From Saprospiraceae bacterium (GTDB lineage: Bacteria; Bacteroidota; Bacteroidia; Chitinophagales; Saprospiraceae), in NCBI GenBank assembly GCA_016714085.1, contig JADJNW010000019.1:1-64000 (forward strand): DNA of 64,000 nucleotides, in the 5' to 3' direction. Positions 16,180 to 27,230 of this stretch are shown here, piece by piece. A program made the position numbers and the translations under genes. The notes beneath the pieces were generated by a model. That model did no database searches. It was not told the origin of the DNA and saw only the letters and a program-made list of their open reading frames with translations. The stretch's first letter is position 1; every line of letters begins with the position of its first letter.

Positions 16180-18111
16180 ATGAAAAAACTTTACTCCTGT
16201 TTCATTTTTACACTGCTGTTTGCTCCAGCTATTTTTTTGGGACAAAATGTTACCACGAAATGGGGTACGGTCTCCGACGATGAATGGAAATTGACGCAAT
16301 GCAATTTTGATACTTCCGCTTCAGCAATTATTTTATTTGATATTGCTTATATCCATTTTAATGGTGGTTCAGCACAGATTGATCGGCATCGGCGCATCAA
16401 GATTTTGCGAACGGATGGCATCGAATATGCTAATTTGGTATTGCCTTATGTTTATCAAAATGGTCGAGAGAATATTACAGATATAAAAGCGCAAACGATC
16501 AATCCTGGTGAAAATGGCAAGCCACAGGAAATTCCGGTCGAAAACAAACAGGAATTCCAGACCAAAGTTGACGAATACTGGGCACAAGTGAATCTTGCTT
16601 TTCCCGCGGTGCGCCCCGGCAGTATTATTGAGTATCGGTATTCTTTTCATACGCAGAATATTTATTTTCTCAAGCCCTGGTTTTTCCAGAATGAATTGCC
16701 CACCGTTTACAGTGAAGTTAGTGTAGAAGTGCCGTCTTATTTATCTTATAATATTTTAAAATTTGGCAAAATGCTCAAGCAAGTGCCAAATAAAGCGGAT
16801 CAGAACAAATGGAGCTTAAACCAAATACCTGGTTATAAATCTGAAAAATTTGTATTTCATCCTGAAGATTACGCCGAACAAATTCAATTTCAATTACTTA
16901 GCTATAATCGTGAAAACAATAAAAACTTATCAGGGGGCTATGAAACGGTGAATGTTTTGGAAAGTTGGGATAAGCTCGGCGAAGATGTGTTGACCGAATG
17001 CAACGCTTATTTAAATCGTGATAAAGGACTGCAAAGTATGCTAGAAAATATTGTGCAACCTTCTGATAATGTAAAAGATAAAACTCGAAAAATTATACAA
17101 TATGTTCATGAGCAATTTGCCTGGAATAATTATTGGAGCATCCGCCCTTCTCAATCTTTCAACTCATTTGAAAGCAGCAGAAAAGGCAGCACCGCCGAAA
17201 TCAATTTGTTGCTGACGGGCTTGCTACGAGAAGCAGGCTTAGAAGCAGATCCGGTTTTGGTAAGTACTCGTTTTCATGGCAAAGTGGTCAAATCCTTTCC
17301 CTTGCTGAGTCAATTCAATAATCTGATTTGTCGGGTTGTGCTGGATGGGGAGACTTATTTTTTGGATGCCGCTCTGGATCAAGGCTTGCAACCAGCGCTT
17401 TTATTAGCAAAAGAAAACTTGAATTTCCATGGATTTTTATTGCGAAAAGGTCAATTTGACTGGATTGAAATAGAAACCAAAAATACCGCCAGACGAAGCA
17501 CCGTTGTGACGATTGATTTAGGAAAAATGACTGGCGAATTGCGTTTCAAAAATGAAGGCTATGCAGCTGGAGACCTCCGTCGTTCCTGGCATCAAGCCAA
17601 AAACAAAGCACAAACACTGGCTGTAAAAGCGCCTGAAATGGGCGAGCAACAACTTAAATTAGACGAGGCAACGCCGAAAGCATTAGAAGAGCGCGAAGAG
17701 CCTTTTGAATTGAGCTATCAATTCCCGCTGGAGCTTGCTGATGAAGGTTTTGTCTACTTTAGTCCCTTGACTTGGAGCAATTTTTCCGAAATGCCCTTTA
17801 ACGCTAAAGAGCGCTCCTTTCCGATCGAATTTGATTATCCGTATTCGGATAATATGTTGATTACGATTCATTTACCTGAAGGTTATCACCTTGAAAGCAA
17901 ACCTGAGAACAAAAGCATTGCTTTGCGTTATGCGCAAGATGAAGGTAGATTTATCTATAATGTAACAGAAATCAATGGAAAACTTATTATTACAAGTAAA
18001 GTAGATATTCGACAACCGATTATGGCTGCGGAAGCTTATCCTTTTGTAAAAGCATTTTTTGAACAAATTCATGCAAAACTGAGCGAAGTGGTCGTTATTA
18101 AAAAGCGCTAA
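16180..18111 (+). CDS. DUF3857 and transglutaminase-like secreted protein, no catalytic Cys
   Basis: The ATG at 16180 gives a signal peptide ending FLGQ; the frame is open from 16114 but that part is not protein-like. Residues about 50-200 match DUF3857 (RHRRIKILRTDGIEYANL). About 290-430 is a transglutaminase-like fold (TRKIIQYVHEQFAWN, then LLREAGLEADPVLVSTR and YFLDAA). The position of the catalytic Cys, usually within a GxCxD-like motif, reads RKGSTAEINLLL, so it is probably not a cysteine protease or transglutaminase. His and Asp positions remain. Such proteins are common in Bacteroidota, are presumably periplasmic, and their function is unknown. Confidence 0.85.
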   Translation: MKKLYSCFIFTLLFAPAIFLGQNVTTKWGTVSDDEWKLTQCNFDTSASAIILFDIAYIHFNGGSAQIDRHRRIKILRTDGIEYANLVLPYVYQNGRENITDIKAQTINPGENGKPQEIPVENKQEFQTKVDEYWAQVNLAFPAVRPGSIIEYRYSFHTQNIYFLKPWFFQNELPTVYSEVSVEVPSYLSYNILKFGKMLKQVPNKADQNKWSLNQIPGYKSEKFVFHPEDYAEQIQFQLLSYNRENNKNLSGGYETVNVLESWDKLGEDVLTECNAYLNRDKGLQSMLENIVQPSDNVKDKTRKIIQYVHEQFAWNNYWSIRPSQSFNSFESSRKGSTAEINLLLTGLLREAGLEADPVLVSTRFHGKVVKSFPLLSQFNNLICRVVLDGETYFLDAALDQGLQPALLLAKENLNFHGFLLRKGQFDWIEIETKNTARRSTVVTIDLGKMTGELRFKNEGYAAGDLRRSWHQAKNKAQTLAVKAPEMGEQQLKLDEATPKALEEREEPFELSYQFPLELADEGFVYFSPLTWSNFSEMPFNAKERSFPIEFDYPYSDNMLITIHLPEGYHLESKPENKSIALRYAQDEGRFIYNVTEINGKLIITSKVDIRQPIMAAEAYPFVKAFFEQIHAKLSEVVVIKKR

Positions 18112-18181
18112 AAAGCTTGTAAAATAAGGGCTTCATTTAGGCGTTTATGTTATATCCTAAAAACCTTATTCAACCCGAAGT

Positions 18182-18790
18182 ATGCTATACCTGAAAAGAT
18201 TTATTATCATAAATGCTTATTTGTTCCTGGCACTCGCCGGAAATGCTCAAGCACGCCTCGGTGTGAGCGGTGGCGGCGGCTTGGATGGTACGGTGAGCTT
18301 GCGCGCTGCCATTCCGCTTGAAATTTCGATCAATAAAACCCTTAGTATTCAGTCAGGTATGGTGTTCCAGCAACGGCATAATGCACAACTCCTGCCAGGA
18401 TTGGGGTATGAACATGATTACCGCCAGCCGACGATTGCTTATCTCGGTATTCCGGTTTTTCTGAAAGCACGGCTCGATTTACATTCCTTATGGGTATATG
18501 CTTTGGCGGGGCCGCAAATTGATTATGGGCTTTCTTTTTCAGCCAATTATCTTGAAGATGGTTTTTATGGATACGAAAAATTGGATTTTGAAACATTTCA
18601 AGTAGCGCGACTCGACTTTGGAATGAATATTGGCGCAGGTTTTGAAAAAGAAATTAGTAATAATTGTAAAATTTTTGCAGAATTATTACTAACATTTAAT
18701 TTCCATGATATTGATAAAAGCGCAAGCTACGAAGTATTCAACGAAAGCCGTATTTTTAATCTTGGATTTTTATTGCCTTTACATCGCTAA
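18182..18790 (+). CDS. outer-membrane beta-barrel protein (PorT-like)
   Basis: 202 residues with a signal peptide (LKRFIIINAYLFLALAGNAQ). Alternating strands follow: VSGGGGLDGTVSLRAAIP, LSIQSGMVFQQRH, PTIAYLGIPVFLKAR, WVYALAGPQIDYGLSFS, and a terminal FNLGFLLPL strand. This is the small porin or opacity-like barrel architecture widespread in Bacteroidota. No partner or ligand can be deduced. It stands 70 bp after the DUF3857 gene on the same strand. Confidence 0.75.
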   Translation: MLYLKRFIIINAYLFLALAGNAQARLGVSGGGGLDGTVSLRAAIPLEISINKTLSIQSGMVFQQRHNAQLLPGLGYEHDYRQPTIAYLGIPVFLKARLDLHSLWVYALAGPQIDYGLSFSANYLEDGFYGYEKLDFETFQVARLDFGMNIGAGFEKEISNNCKIFAELLLTFNFHDIDKSASYEVFNESRIFNLGFLLPLHR

Positions 18791-18878
18791 ATAGCATATC
18801 GTCTCATCTTGCCATGTAATTATATTGAAATTTTCAATAATTGCATTATTTTCACTTTTCAACCAAAATGATTCACCA

Positions 18879-19691
18879 ATGGCACGTCTATCCTCGCTAT
18901 TCTTATTATTGGTACTTCTTTATAGTTGTAAAGACGCAACCGATCCTTCCAAAAATAATACAACCGATCCTTTCGCAAATGCAAAATGGGTGGACTTGAC
19001 TTACGCTTACGATGAGAATACGATTTATTGGCCCACCGCGGAGCGCTTTCATTTGGACACCGCTTTTGAAGGGATGACCGACAAGGGTTATTATTATTCG
19101 GCTTATCAATTTTGTATGGCGGAACACGGCGGCACACACCTGGATGCACCGGTGCACTTTGCAGAAGGACAGCGGTCGGTCGATCAAATACCTGTAAATC
19201 AGTTGGTTGGAGCGGCGATTGTGATAGATGTCTCAGAACGCGCTTTGGCAAATCGGGATTATTTGGTGAGTGTTGCAGATTTTGAAGCTTGGGAAAAAGC
19301 AAATGGGCAATTGCCAGAGGATATTATTGTGCTATTGCGCACCGGTTATGGGCGCTATTGGCCTGATCCTGAGCAATATATGGGTACAGCGGAGCGCGGC
19401 GATTCGGCTGTTGCAAAATTGCACTTTCCAGGGCTTGATCCTGTTGCAGCGCAATGGTTGGTGGACAATCGCAAGATCAAGGCAATTGGCTTAGATACGC
19501 CCAGCATTGATTATGGGCAATCCACACATTATGAAAGTCACCAGATTCTATTCAAAGCCAGCATTCCAGCATTTGAAAATGTCGCCAATTTAGATCAGTT
19601 GCCTATTACTGGCAGTCATGTGATTGCATTGCCCATGAAAATAAAAGGCGGTAGTGGTGGGCCGCTGCGGATTGTGGCGATGGTGGATTAG
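18879..19691 (+). CDS. cyclase-family (kynurenine formamidase-like) lipoprotein
   Basis: The ATG at 18879 gives MARLSSLFLLLVLLYSC, a lipoprotein signal with lipobox LLYSC; the upstream frame from 18825 would bury it. The mature part carries the cyclase-family metal motif HGGTHLDAPVHF (His-x-x-x-His-x-Asp) and GLDTPSIDYG, typical of metal-dependent hydrolases such as arylformamidase. The substrate is not clear. The protein is predicted to sit on the periplasmic face of a membrane, unlike cytosolic formamidases. Its stop at 19691 is 9 bp from the repaired end of the convergent ABC-F gene. Confidence 0.88.
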   Translation: MARLSSLFLLLVLLYSCKDATDPSKNNTTDPFANAKWVDLTYAYDENTIYWPTAERFHLDTAFEGMTDKGYYYSAYQFCMAEHGGTHLDAPVHFAEGQRSVDQIPVNQLVGAAIVIDVSERALANRDYLVSVADFEAWEKANGQLPEDIIVLLRTGYGRYWPDPEQYMGTAERGDSAVAKLHFPGLDPVAAQWLVDNRKIKAIGLDTPSIDYGQSTHYESHQILFKASIPAFENVANLDQLPITGSHVIALPMKIKGGSGGPLRIVAMVD

Positions 19692-19700
19692 GGCAGAGCA

Positions 19701-21616
19701 TCACCCTGCCTCTTCCAATTCCATTTGCGCGGCTTCCCAGGCTTCCATCGCTGCTTCTAAGTCTTGCTGTTTTTGGCGGTGCTGATCCATAACTTTTTGA
19801 AAATCAGGCTTTCATAAAAACCAGGTGCTGCCATGTTTACTTCAAGTTGCTGGATTTCTTCTTCCAGCCGTTCGACGGCGCGCTCAGCGTTTTGCACATT
19901 GCGTAGGAGGCGTTTGCGCTCTTCGAAAGAGATTTCGGATTTGCCAGTATCTGAAGTAGTAGTGGACTTGCCATTTTTACTGCTAAGTTCCACATCGCGC
20001 ATATTGTCCAAAGCGCGTTTTTCAAGGAAAGCATTCACATCGCCGATATAATCAAATAGCTGTCGGTCGCGGAATTCGATGGTGCGATTGGTAAGCCCGG
20101 CCAGGAATTCCCGGTCGTGCGATACGACAATCATCGTTCCATCAAAATCAAGCAACGCCTGTTTGAGAATATCTTTGGAAATAATATCGAGGTGGTTGGT
20201 CGGTTCATCTAAAACCAGCAGATTGAAAGGGCGCAAGAGCATACAAGCCAGCGCAAGGCGGGCACGCTCACCCCCGGAAAGCACAGAAACTTTCTTATCC
20301 GCATCCTCCCCACTGAATAGGAATGCGCCAAGAATATTGCGCAAACGGGTACGCATTTCGGGCGGTGACGCGGCTTCCATTGTTTCAAGAAGGGTCATTT
20401 TAGGATTAAGTACATCCGCCTGATTCTGAGCATAATAACCAATAGACACGTTGTGTCCCAATTTTAATTCGCCGCCGCTCAATGGGATTTGTCCGACAAT
20501 CATTTTAGCAAGGGTGGTCTTGCCTTGACCATTTTGCCCTACAAACGCCACCCGATCACCTCGATCCAGTTTGATATGCACATCATTCAATACAACCTTT
20601 TCGCCATAATTTTTGCTGACGTGTTTGCCTTCCACTGCAATTTGCCCCGAACGCGGCGCTGGCGGAAATCGCAGATTCATGGCAGCAGTATCTTCTTCGT
20701 CAATTTCAATGCGCTCGATTTTATCCAATTGCTTTTGCATCGATTGCGCCATCGTCGTTTTGGTCGCTTTCGCCATGAACCGATTGATGGTGCGTTCTTT
20801 CTGCGCAATCATTTTCTGCTGATTGTTGTAAGATGCCAGTTGTTTTTCGCGGCGATCCTTGCGCATTTCCACATATTTGCTATAAGAAGCTTTGTAATCA
20901 AAGACTTTTCCCAACTCAATTTCGACGGTGCGTTTGGTCACATTATCCAAAAATTGTTTATCGTGCGAAATCAAGACTACCGCACCAGGATAATCTTCTA
21001 AAAATCCTTCCAACCAAATGATAGATTCAATATCAAGGTGGTTCGTCGGTTCATCCAAAAGCAGATAATTTGGGCGTTGCAAGAGCATTTTTGCTAATTC
21101 CACCCGCATTTGCCAGCCACCACTAAATTCGGATGTCTGTCTGTTGAAATCCTTTTGCGTAAAGCCAAGCCCTTTGAGTACACGCTCCGCCTGCGCCTCC
21201 ATTTCTTCACCCCCCAAGAGGTGAAACTGATCGTTCAGGTGAGAATAGTCTTCCAGGAATTTGAAGTAACTCTCGCTTTCATAATCGGTGCGGTGTTCCA
21301 ATTCCTCGTGCATCTCGGCGAGGCGCTTTTCCAGTTTGCGCAATTCATCAAAGGCCGTAAGGGTTTCTTCCATCACGGTTTTGCCTTTGGGAATATTCAT
21401 TTCCTGATGCAAAAAACCAAGGGTGCTGCTGGATGGGCGTGTCACGGAGCCCTCATCAGATGTGGCTTCTCCTGCGATGATCTTCAACAAAGTAGATTTT
21501 CCCGCGCCATTACGACCTACCAAACCCACTTTGTCGCGGTCGCCAATTACTATATTGATACCGTCAAACAGAATTCTACCGCCGTATTGCAAAAATATAT
21601 TGGATGCTGTAATCAT
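19701..21616 (-). CDS. ABC-F family ATPase, one frameshift near the C-terminus
   Basis: Soluble twin-ATPase protein of the ABC-F class, which acts on ribosomes (translation factors or antibiotic-resistance proteins). The start is taken at MITASNIFLQYGG (21616). First cassette: GRNGAGKST, FSGGWQMRVELAK, LLLDEPTNHLD. Second: GQNGQGKTT, LSGGERARLALA, LVLDEPTNHLD. A charged linker with a coiled coil lies between, and a C-terminal coiled coil ends the protein. The frame breaks near 19810 where one C appears to be missing. In the next frame the tail reads DFQKVMDQHRQKQQDLEAAM and runs to a stop at 19701. The order of domains resembles the Uup/YheS branch, but the subclass is uncertain. Confidence 0.9.
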
Positions 21617-21912
21617 AATTGTTTTGTGAGTATAAAGGGACAACGGTAGAAGGACTTTATCATCTTTTATCCCTATACCATCTACCTCTACCAAAATTCG
21701 GGTGCAAAGATAATGGATTTTTGTTTTGGAAAATTGGAATACTGGAATTTTGGCACAAGGGTTTTACGAAAATTAAGAGACAGAGGTTTCAATTATGGAT
21801 GAACCGTAAATTGATAAATATAAAAGTCGTATCATCTCTTGGTTGCCAAATCATTAAGTCACCTTGTCTAAAAATCCTCCCATTCCCCCATCCCCCAATC
21901 ACCCCATTTTTT

Positions 21913-21920
21913 TATCTTTG
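21913..21920 (+). promoter_or_regulatory. minus-7 box immediately before smc (leaderless start)
   Basis: TATCTTTG is an exact match to TAnnTTTG and lies six bases upstream of the smc ATG at 21927. A transcript starting 5-7 bases past the box would begin at or next to the start codon, giving leaderless translation. No good minus-33 TTTG is seen at the usual distance. Confidence 0.5.
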
Positions 21921-21926
21921 CAGGCT

Positions 21927-24900
21927 ATGCGGCTAAAAAGTTTAGAGATCAAGGGTTTTAAAAGTTTTGCCAATGAAACGGTGATGCACTTTGGCGAAGA
22001 TGTGATTGGTATTGTCGGGCCCAATGGCTCTGGCAAATCCAATGTGGTGGATGCCATCCGCTGGGTGCTCGGCGAGCAGAAAAGCAGTGAATTGCGCTTG
22101 GATACGATGACAAGCGTGATTTTTAATGGTACAAAAAAGCGCAAACCGGGCGGCTTGGCCTCGGTATCCCTGACTTTTGAAAATACAAAAAACCTACTGC
22201 CAACAGAATATAATACGGTGACGGTCACGCGAATGCTTTACCGTACCGGCGAAAGCGAGTATCGATTGAATGGCGTGCAGTGCCGCCTCAAGGATATTAC
22301 GTCTTTACTAATGGATACGGGCATTGGCTCGGATTCTTATGCGATTATTGCATTGGGGATGGTCGATGATATTCTGGCGGACAAAGATAATTCCCGTCGT
22401 CGAATGTTTGAGCAAGCGGCTGGGGTATCGAAATACAAAGCACGGAAGAAGGAAACCTTGAGTAAATTGGAAAGCACTTCTGCGGATTTGGAGCGGATTC
22501 AGGATTTGTTGTTTGAAATCGAAGGAAACCTTGCTACCCTTGAAAAACAAGCCAAACGCACCAAACGCTATTTTGAAATTCGAGAGGAATACAAGCTTTT
22601 GAGTATTGACTTGGGTTTGATCAAAGTGGCGACCTTGCGCGAAAGCCAGCGCGAAGTGCAGGGGCAGTTGGAGAAAGAAGAACATAGCTATCGGCAATTA
22701 GAAATTGAGACCCGCGAGATAGAAGCGCATTTAGAAAAAGAACGCAAAAGCAATCTCGATACCGAAAAAACGCTTTCCGAGCGGCAGCGCGAGTTGAATC
22801 ATCTGGTAGGACAGATTAAGAATACCGAAGCCGACAAGCGGATGCAGGAACAAAAGAAACAATTTGTTGAGCAAACCCGCGTGAAGCTTGCTGAGGAAAT
22901 TAAATCTGCTGAAAGCCGCATTGAGCAGTTAAAATTAGAGATTGAGCGTTATCAGATTGAAGTTAAAACCGAGCAATCCCAAGAGCAAAACTTAATGGAA
23001 TCGCTGCAAATAGCTGATAATCAACTCAAAGAAATTCGGGAAGGTCATGGTACTTTGAAATCTGATCTCGATGCTATTATGAAGGATCAGCAAGCGATTG
23101 AACGCGAGGTTTTTGAATTGGAAAAACGCAAGGCAGTTAATAGCAACCAGATTCAGAGCGCTTTGTTTGAATTGGAGCGTAGCGGTTTTGATACGGAACA
23201 ACGCCGAGAGGAGGTCGCGCAATTGCAATTGAAAATTGACGCACTGGAAGCAGAAGAAATAACTAAGAAAGCAATATTGGAAGCTTTGGAAAAAGCAGAA
23301 GAACAGCGGCATGAGGAATTGCAACAAGCAGAAGCGGCCTTGGAGGAATTGACCAAAAAAATCGCCAGGATCAATCGAGAGATGGACGCTCGCCGCAATG
23401 AATTCAAGCTTACCCAGAGCATGATCGAAAATCTAGAAGGCTTTCCTGAATCGATTCGTTTTTTGAGCGGGAATAAAGAATGGAAGGACACGCCATTATT
23501 ATCGGATATTATTTACGTGAAAGAAGTATATCGCGTCGCGATTGAAAATTATTTGGAGCCTTATCTCAGCTATTATGTGGTCAAAGATTTGAAAGAAGCA
23601 CAGCGCGCTATTGAACTCTTGAGTAAAAGTCAAAAAGGCAAGGCGAATTTTTTTGTGCTGGACGCCTTTCAGAATCACGCTTCGCCGATTACGCTCTTGC
23701 CTGATACGTTGCAGGCGGTTGATTTGGTGGAAACAGATTCGGCTTATCGCAATTTATTTGGCTATCTCTTGGGCAATGTGTTGGTAACGGAGCGCGAAGA
23801 TTTGGTGACACAGTTGCCAGAAGGTGATGTCGTTTTGCTTTCCAAAAGTGGACGCTTTATCCAGCGAAAATTCAGTATTTCCGGGGGTTCAGTGGGTTTG
23901 TTTGAAGGTAAAAAAATTGGTCGCAAAAAGAATTTGGAAATTCTTGAAAATCAGGTCAAAAAGTTGGAAAAAGAATCCAACAGCCTTTCTACCGAATTTT
24001 ATAATGCCAAATCAAAAATCGAAACGCTCAAAGCGCAGCGTGTGCCTGCTCAGATACAAGATGCTCGTAATGAATTAAATAAAGTTACACAACAAAAAAT
24101 TACATTTTATACCCGTCTGGAGAATTTTGAAACTTTCCTTCGAGACGCAGATAAAAAAGCGCGAAGAATTACAACGAACGATGCAGGAATTGCGCGAGTC
24201 GAATATATTGATCGAGCAGGATTTGGCTTCTAAACAAATATTAATGATGGAAGCCAAGACCCATATTTCCAGCACGGACGAGACATTTCGGCAAATGGCA
24301 GAGCAGTTGAGCCAAGCTTCGGCGGTTTACAATGAGAAAAATATCGAGCATATTCGACAACAAAATAAAGTTTCGACTTTGCAAAGGGAATTATCCTATC
24401 GCGAAAAGCAAATTGAAGAATTGACCCAAGCGCTTGAAAATAATCATAAAACCCTGGGTCAGAACGAACAAGAAGCCGAGCAAATCGCTGATTCTATTGT
24501 AGAAATGGAGCAAATGCTGGTTGAATCCTATGGTGAACGCAAGGAACGAGAAGCGGCATTGAGCGAAGTAGAGCAATTTTATTTTAAAGCAAGGGGTGAA
24601 ATCAACGAGCAGGAAAATAAGCTTCGGAATTTGTCCAAGCAAGTGCAGAATGCGCAGATGCTGATTAATAATCTCAAGGATAAACTGACCGATGTAAAAT
24701 TTAAGGTCAACTCCATCAATCAGCGTATTCAGATTGAATTTAATATAGAATTGAGTGAAATAAAGGAACCTTCTTTCACAGAGCCGATGACTGAAGTAGA
24801 ATTGGAAATGAAAGTGGAGCGCTTGAAAAATCGCCTGGATAATTATGGCGAAATCAATCCGATGGCGGTAGAGGCGTACGATGAAATCAAGCAGCGTTAT

Positions 24901-25476
24901 GATGATATTTCGCAGCAACGCGACGATGTAGTAAAAGCCAAAGAATCTTTATTACAAACGATTAAAGAAATCGAAGAAACGGCGACCGCCCAATTCCTGG
25001 GCGCTTTCGAGCGGGCAAGGTTAAATTTTATTGAAGTATTTCGCAGTTTATTTACAGAAGATGATAATTGTGATTTAATTTTATTAACACCCGAAAATCC
25101 TTTAGAATCCAAGATTGAAATCGTTGCCAAACCAAAAGGCAAGCGCCCTCAGACGATCAATCAACTTTCTGGTGGCGAGAAAACGCTCACGGCTACGGCC
25201 TTATTATTTGCATTATACCTGCTGAAACCCGCGCCATTCTGCATTTTCGATGAGGTGGATGCCCCGCTGGACGATACGAATATTAATAAATTTAATAAAA
25301 TTATAAAGAAATTCTCCAAAGATTCCCAATTTATTATCGTCACGCATAATAAACTCACCATGGCAGCAGTAGATACGATTTACGGCGTGTACATGGCAGA
25401 GCAAGGCGTTTCAGGCGTTGCGCCGGTGGATTTTAGAGATTTTGAGCATGTGGGGGCGTTTGAGATGCGGGGGTGA
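21927..25476 (+). CDS. smc: chromosome segregation protein SMC, one frameshift
   Basis: Condensin ATPase that organises the chromosome. From the ATG at 21927 the head begins MRLKSLEIKGFKSFANE with Walker A GPNGSGKSN. A first coiled coil spans about residues 170-500, and the hinge is around 510-680 (GFPESIRFLSGNKEW to FFVLDAFQN). A second coiled coil follows, then the C-terminal head with signature LSGGEKTLTATALLF, Walker B FCIFDEVDAPLDD and a terminal His switch (VTHNK). The frame breaks at the A6 run 24153-24158; the second frame continues KKREELQRTMQELRESN. The repaired length of about 1,180 residues is normal. The frameshift is probably a read error because smc is nearly always required. 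Confidence 0.93.
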
Positions 25477-25518
25477 ACATAAAACAGCATGAAAATAATC
25501 ACAATAACATCTGCATTC

Positions 25519-25773
25519 TTAAATATAATATTTTATCCCTTCTACTATCTTTAATAAATCGGCTTCTGCAAATTCATTTTTATAATATCGTACAAAGAGC
25601 GCTGCTATTAATGCTCGTTCGGAATATTCAGGATGCTGGTTTTGAATGCTTTGCTTCACCGCTTGATAGACTGTATCAATCATATCCACACCCATCATGG
25701 CGCGTTCAGCCTCTGTTTTGGCAAGAATAATGTCCAGTTGTTTTTGTTGGGCGTCAAGGGTTGTATCAAGCAT
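25519..25773 (-). CDS. small conserved hypothetical protein
   Basis: 84 residues, acidic N-terminal half, predicted all-helical: TLDAQQKQLDIILAKTEAER, then VYQAVKQSIQNQHPEYSERA and ALFVRYYKNEF. The look (short, helical, surface-charged) resembles small stand-alone proteins found in Bacteroidota and cyanobacteria whose role is unknown. The composition could fit an antitoxin, but no toxin gene is adjacent: smc converges 42 bp away and the other side is gene-free (25774-26032, nothing seen there). Confidence 0.6.
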   Translation of the reverse strand: MLDTTLDAQQKQLDIILAKTEAERAMMGVDMIDTVYQAVKQSIQNQHPEYSERALIAALFVRYYKNEFAEADLLKIVEGIKYYI

Positions 25774-26032
25774 TGGATATTAAATTAAAAGTATTTAAAT
25801 TTAGTTCTTTACACCATTTCTTTATATAGTTTAGTAGGCAATATTTTGTTCCTCTAAAGCTTTACACACTTTTTCTAATAATTTTAGTATCATAACTGAA
25901 AGATAAATACATTTTGTGATTTTTCAACAACGGCTATTAGTTTTTCACGCCGCCACAAACCCTAAATATTGCCGCGCATATAGCAGAATAAACACGATAC
26001 ACTTAATAAAAAAATTATATGCAATTATAACA

Positions 26033-27034
26033 TCATCCCATCGCCTTTTCCAATAAAGCTTTCGTCGCCCTAATTCCCGCATCTTCATCCAAATATTCAC
26101 CAGGCACACCCATCATTTTCATAAAACCACCTTCGTATTCTATGCCGATATAACCTTCAAAATTTTTATTTAGTCCTTTCTTTACAATTTTCATCATGCG
26201 ATTAAAATCGGTATCGGTGCAGTTCCCAGCGGCATCAAAAGTATGGGTCTTGGCGCTGACGCCTTTGGCATAAGGCATGAGTTTTTTGACACCATCATAT
26301 TTATCATATTCATGTAATACTTTTGCTTTCATAAAGGCTTCTAATGTAAGCTCTGTAATTTTTTCACGCTCGGTGAAGTTACCAAAATCAGGAAGCGTGC
26401 CGGCATAAGGGCTATCCACGGCTTTCATCAGTTTTACCAGCCAATCGGGATTAGTAGAAACACTAATATGATTTTCTATAATAATATTTATATCAGCTTT
26501 TGCGCCATATTCCAATAATTTGCTGTAGCCTTCTGCGCCTGCTTTCAGGATTTCATCTGGTGTGCCATCGCCTTCCATATTGATGCGAATAGCGTGACAA
26601 CCCAAATACTTGGCGGCATCGATCCATTTATAATGATTTTCAACGGCTTGCATCCGCTTCGCGGCATCGCTTGCGCCCAAATCACCTTCCGCATCGACCA
26701 TGATAAGCACATTGCGCACGCCCAAATCATCGCTGCGTTGCTTGAGTTCTTTTATATAAGATTGCTCTTTTACTTTACCTTCAAAGAAGCCGGAAACATA
26801 TTCCACTGCGTTGATACCAAAATCATTCTTGGCTTTTGCCGGAAAATCAAGATTTTTCAATTTGCCACCATATAAAGAACCTGCCAGCGAGAATTCCGCC
26901 AGCGAAATTTCAAATTTCGGTTTTTTATCTTCATAAGTCCAACTGGGTAAGGCACTTGCGGCGGTAAGCATACCTAATTGATACACAAATTGACGGCGAT
27001 TGAGCGTGTTGATATTCGATTGCATGTTGATCAT
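26033..27034 (-). CDS. sugar phosphate isomerase/epimerase family protein with Tat-type signal
   Basis: TIM-barrel protein of the xylose isomerase-like family. The N-terminus (NRRQFVYQLGMLTAASALPSW) has twin arginines before a hydrophobic stretch, so export folded through the Tat pathway is likely. Metal-site segments are visible: the Glu/His of IIENH, the Asp of LPDFGNF, the His of KTHTFD and the Glu of GIEYEGG. Start at 27034 or at the internal Met at 27025. The exact sugar is unknown. The DUF1080 lipoprotein gene at 28762 is of a kind often found near such proteins in carbohydrate-degrading clusters. Confidence 0.85.
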   Translation of the reverse strand: MINMQSNINTLNRRQFVYQLGMLTAASALPSWTYEDKKPKFEISLAEFSLAGSLYGGKLKNLDFPAKAKNDFGINAVEYVSGFFEGKVKEQSYIKELKQRSDDLGVRNVLIMVDAEGDLGASDAAKRMQAVENHYKWIDAAKYLGCHAIRINMEGDGTPDEILKAGAEGYSKLLEYGAKADINIIIENHISVSTNPDWLVKLMKAVDSPYAGTLPDFGNFTEREKITELTLEAFMKAKVLHEYDKYDGVKKLMPYAKGVSAKTHTFDAAGNCTDTDFNRMMKIVKKGLNKNFEGYIGIEYEGGFMKMMGVPGEYLDEDAGIRATKALLEKAMG

Positions 27035-27230
27035 ATTTAAAATTTCTACATTACCAGATCAAGTTTCAAGGACTAAAATAGAAACTATTTTCGGATTTGC
27101 CAGTAAAATCAATTAGGATTGACTATGCTTTTGCAAAAGTGTCGGATAAACCCGATTTTGCATCAAATTTTCTAATTATATGCGTTTCTGATGCTTTTCT
27201 CTTTATTTTAGTAGAAATAAAACCCAAACT

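Noticed and set aside
25519..25773. Toxin-antitoxin pair
   Set aside because: The small helical protein has no partner gene on either side.
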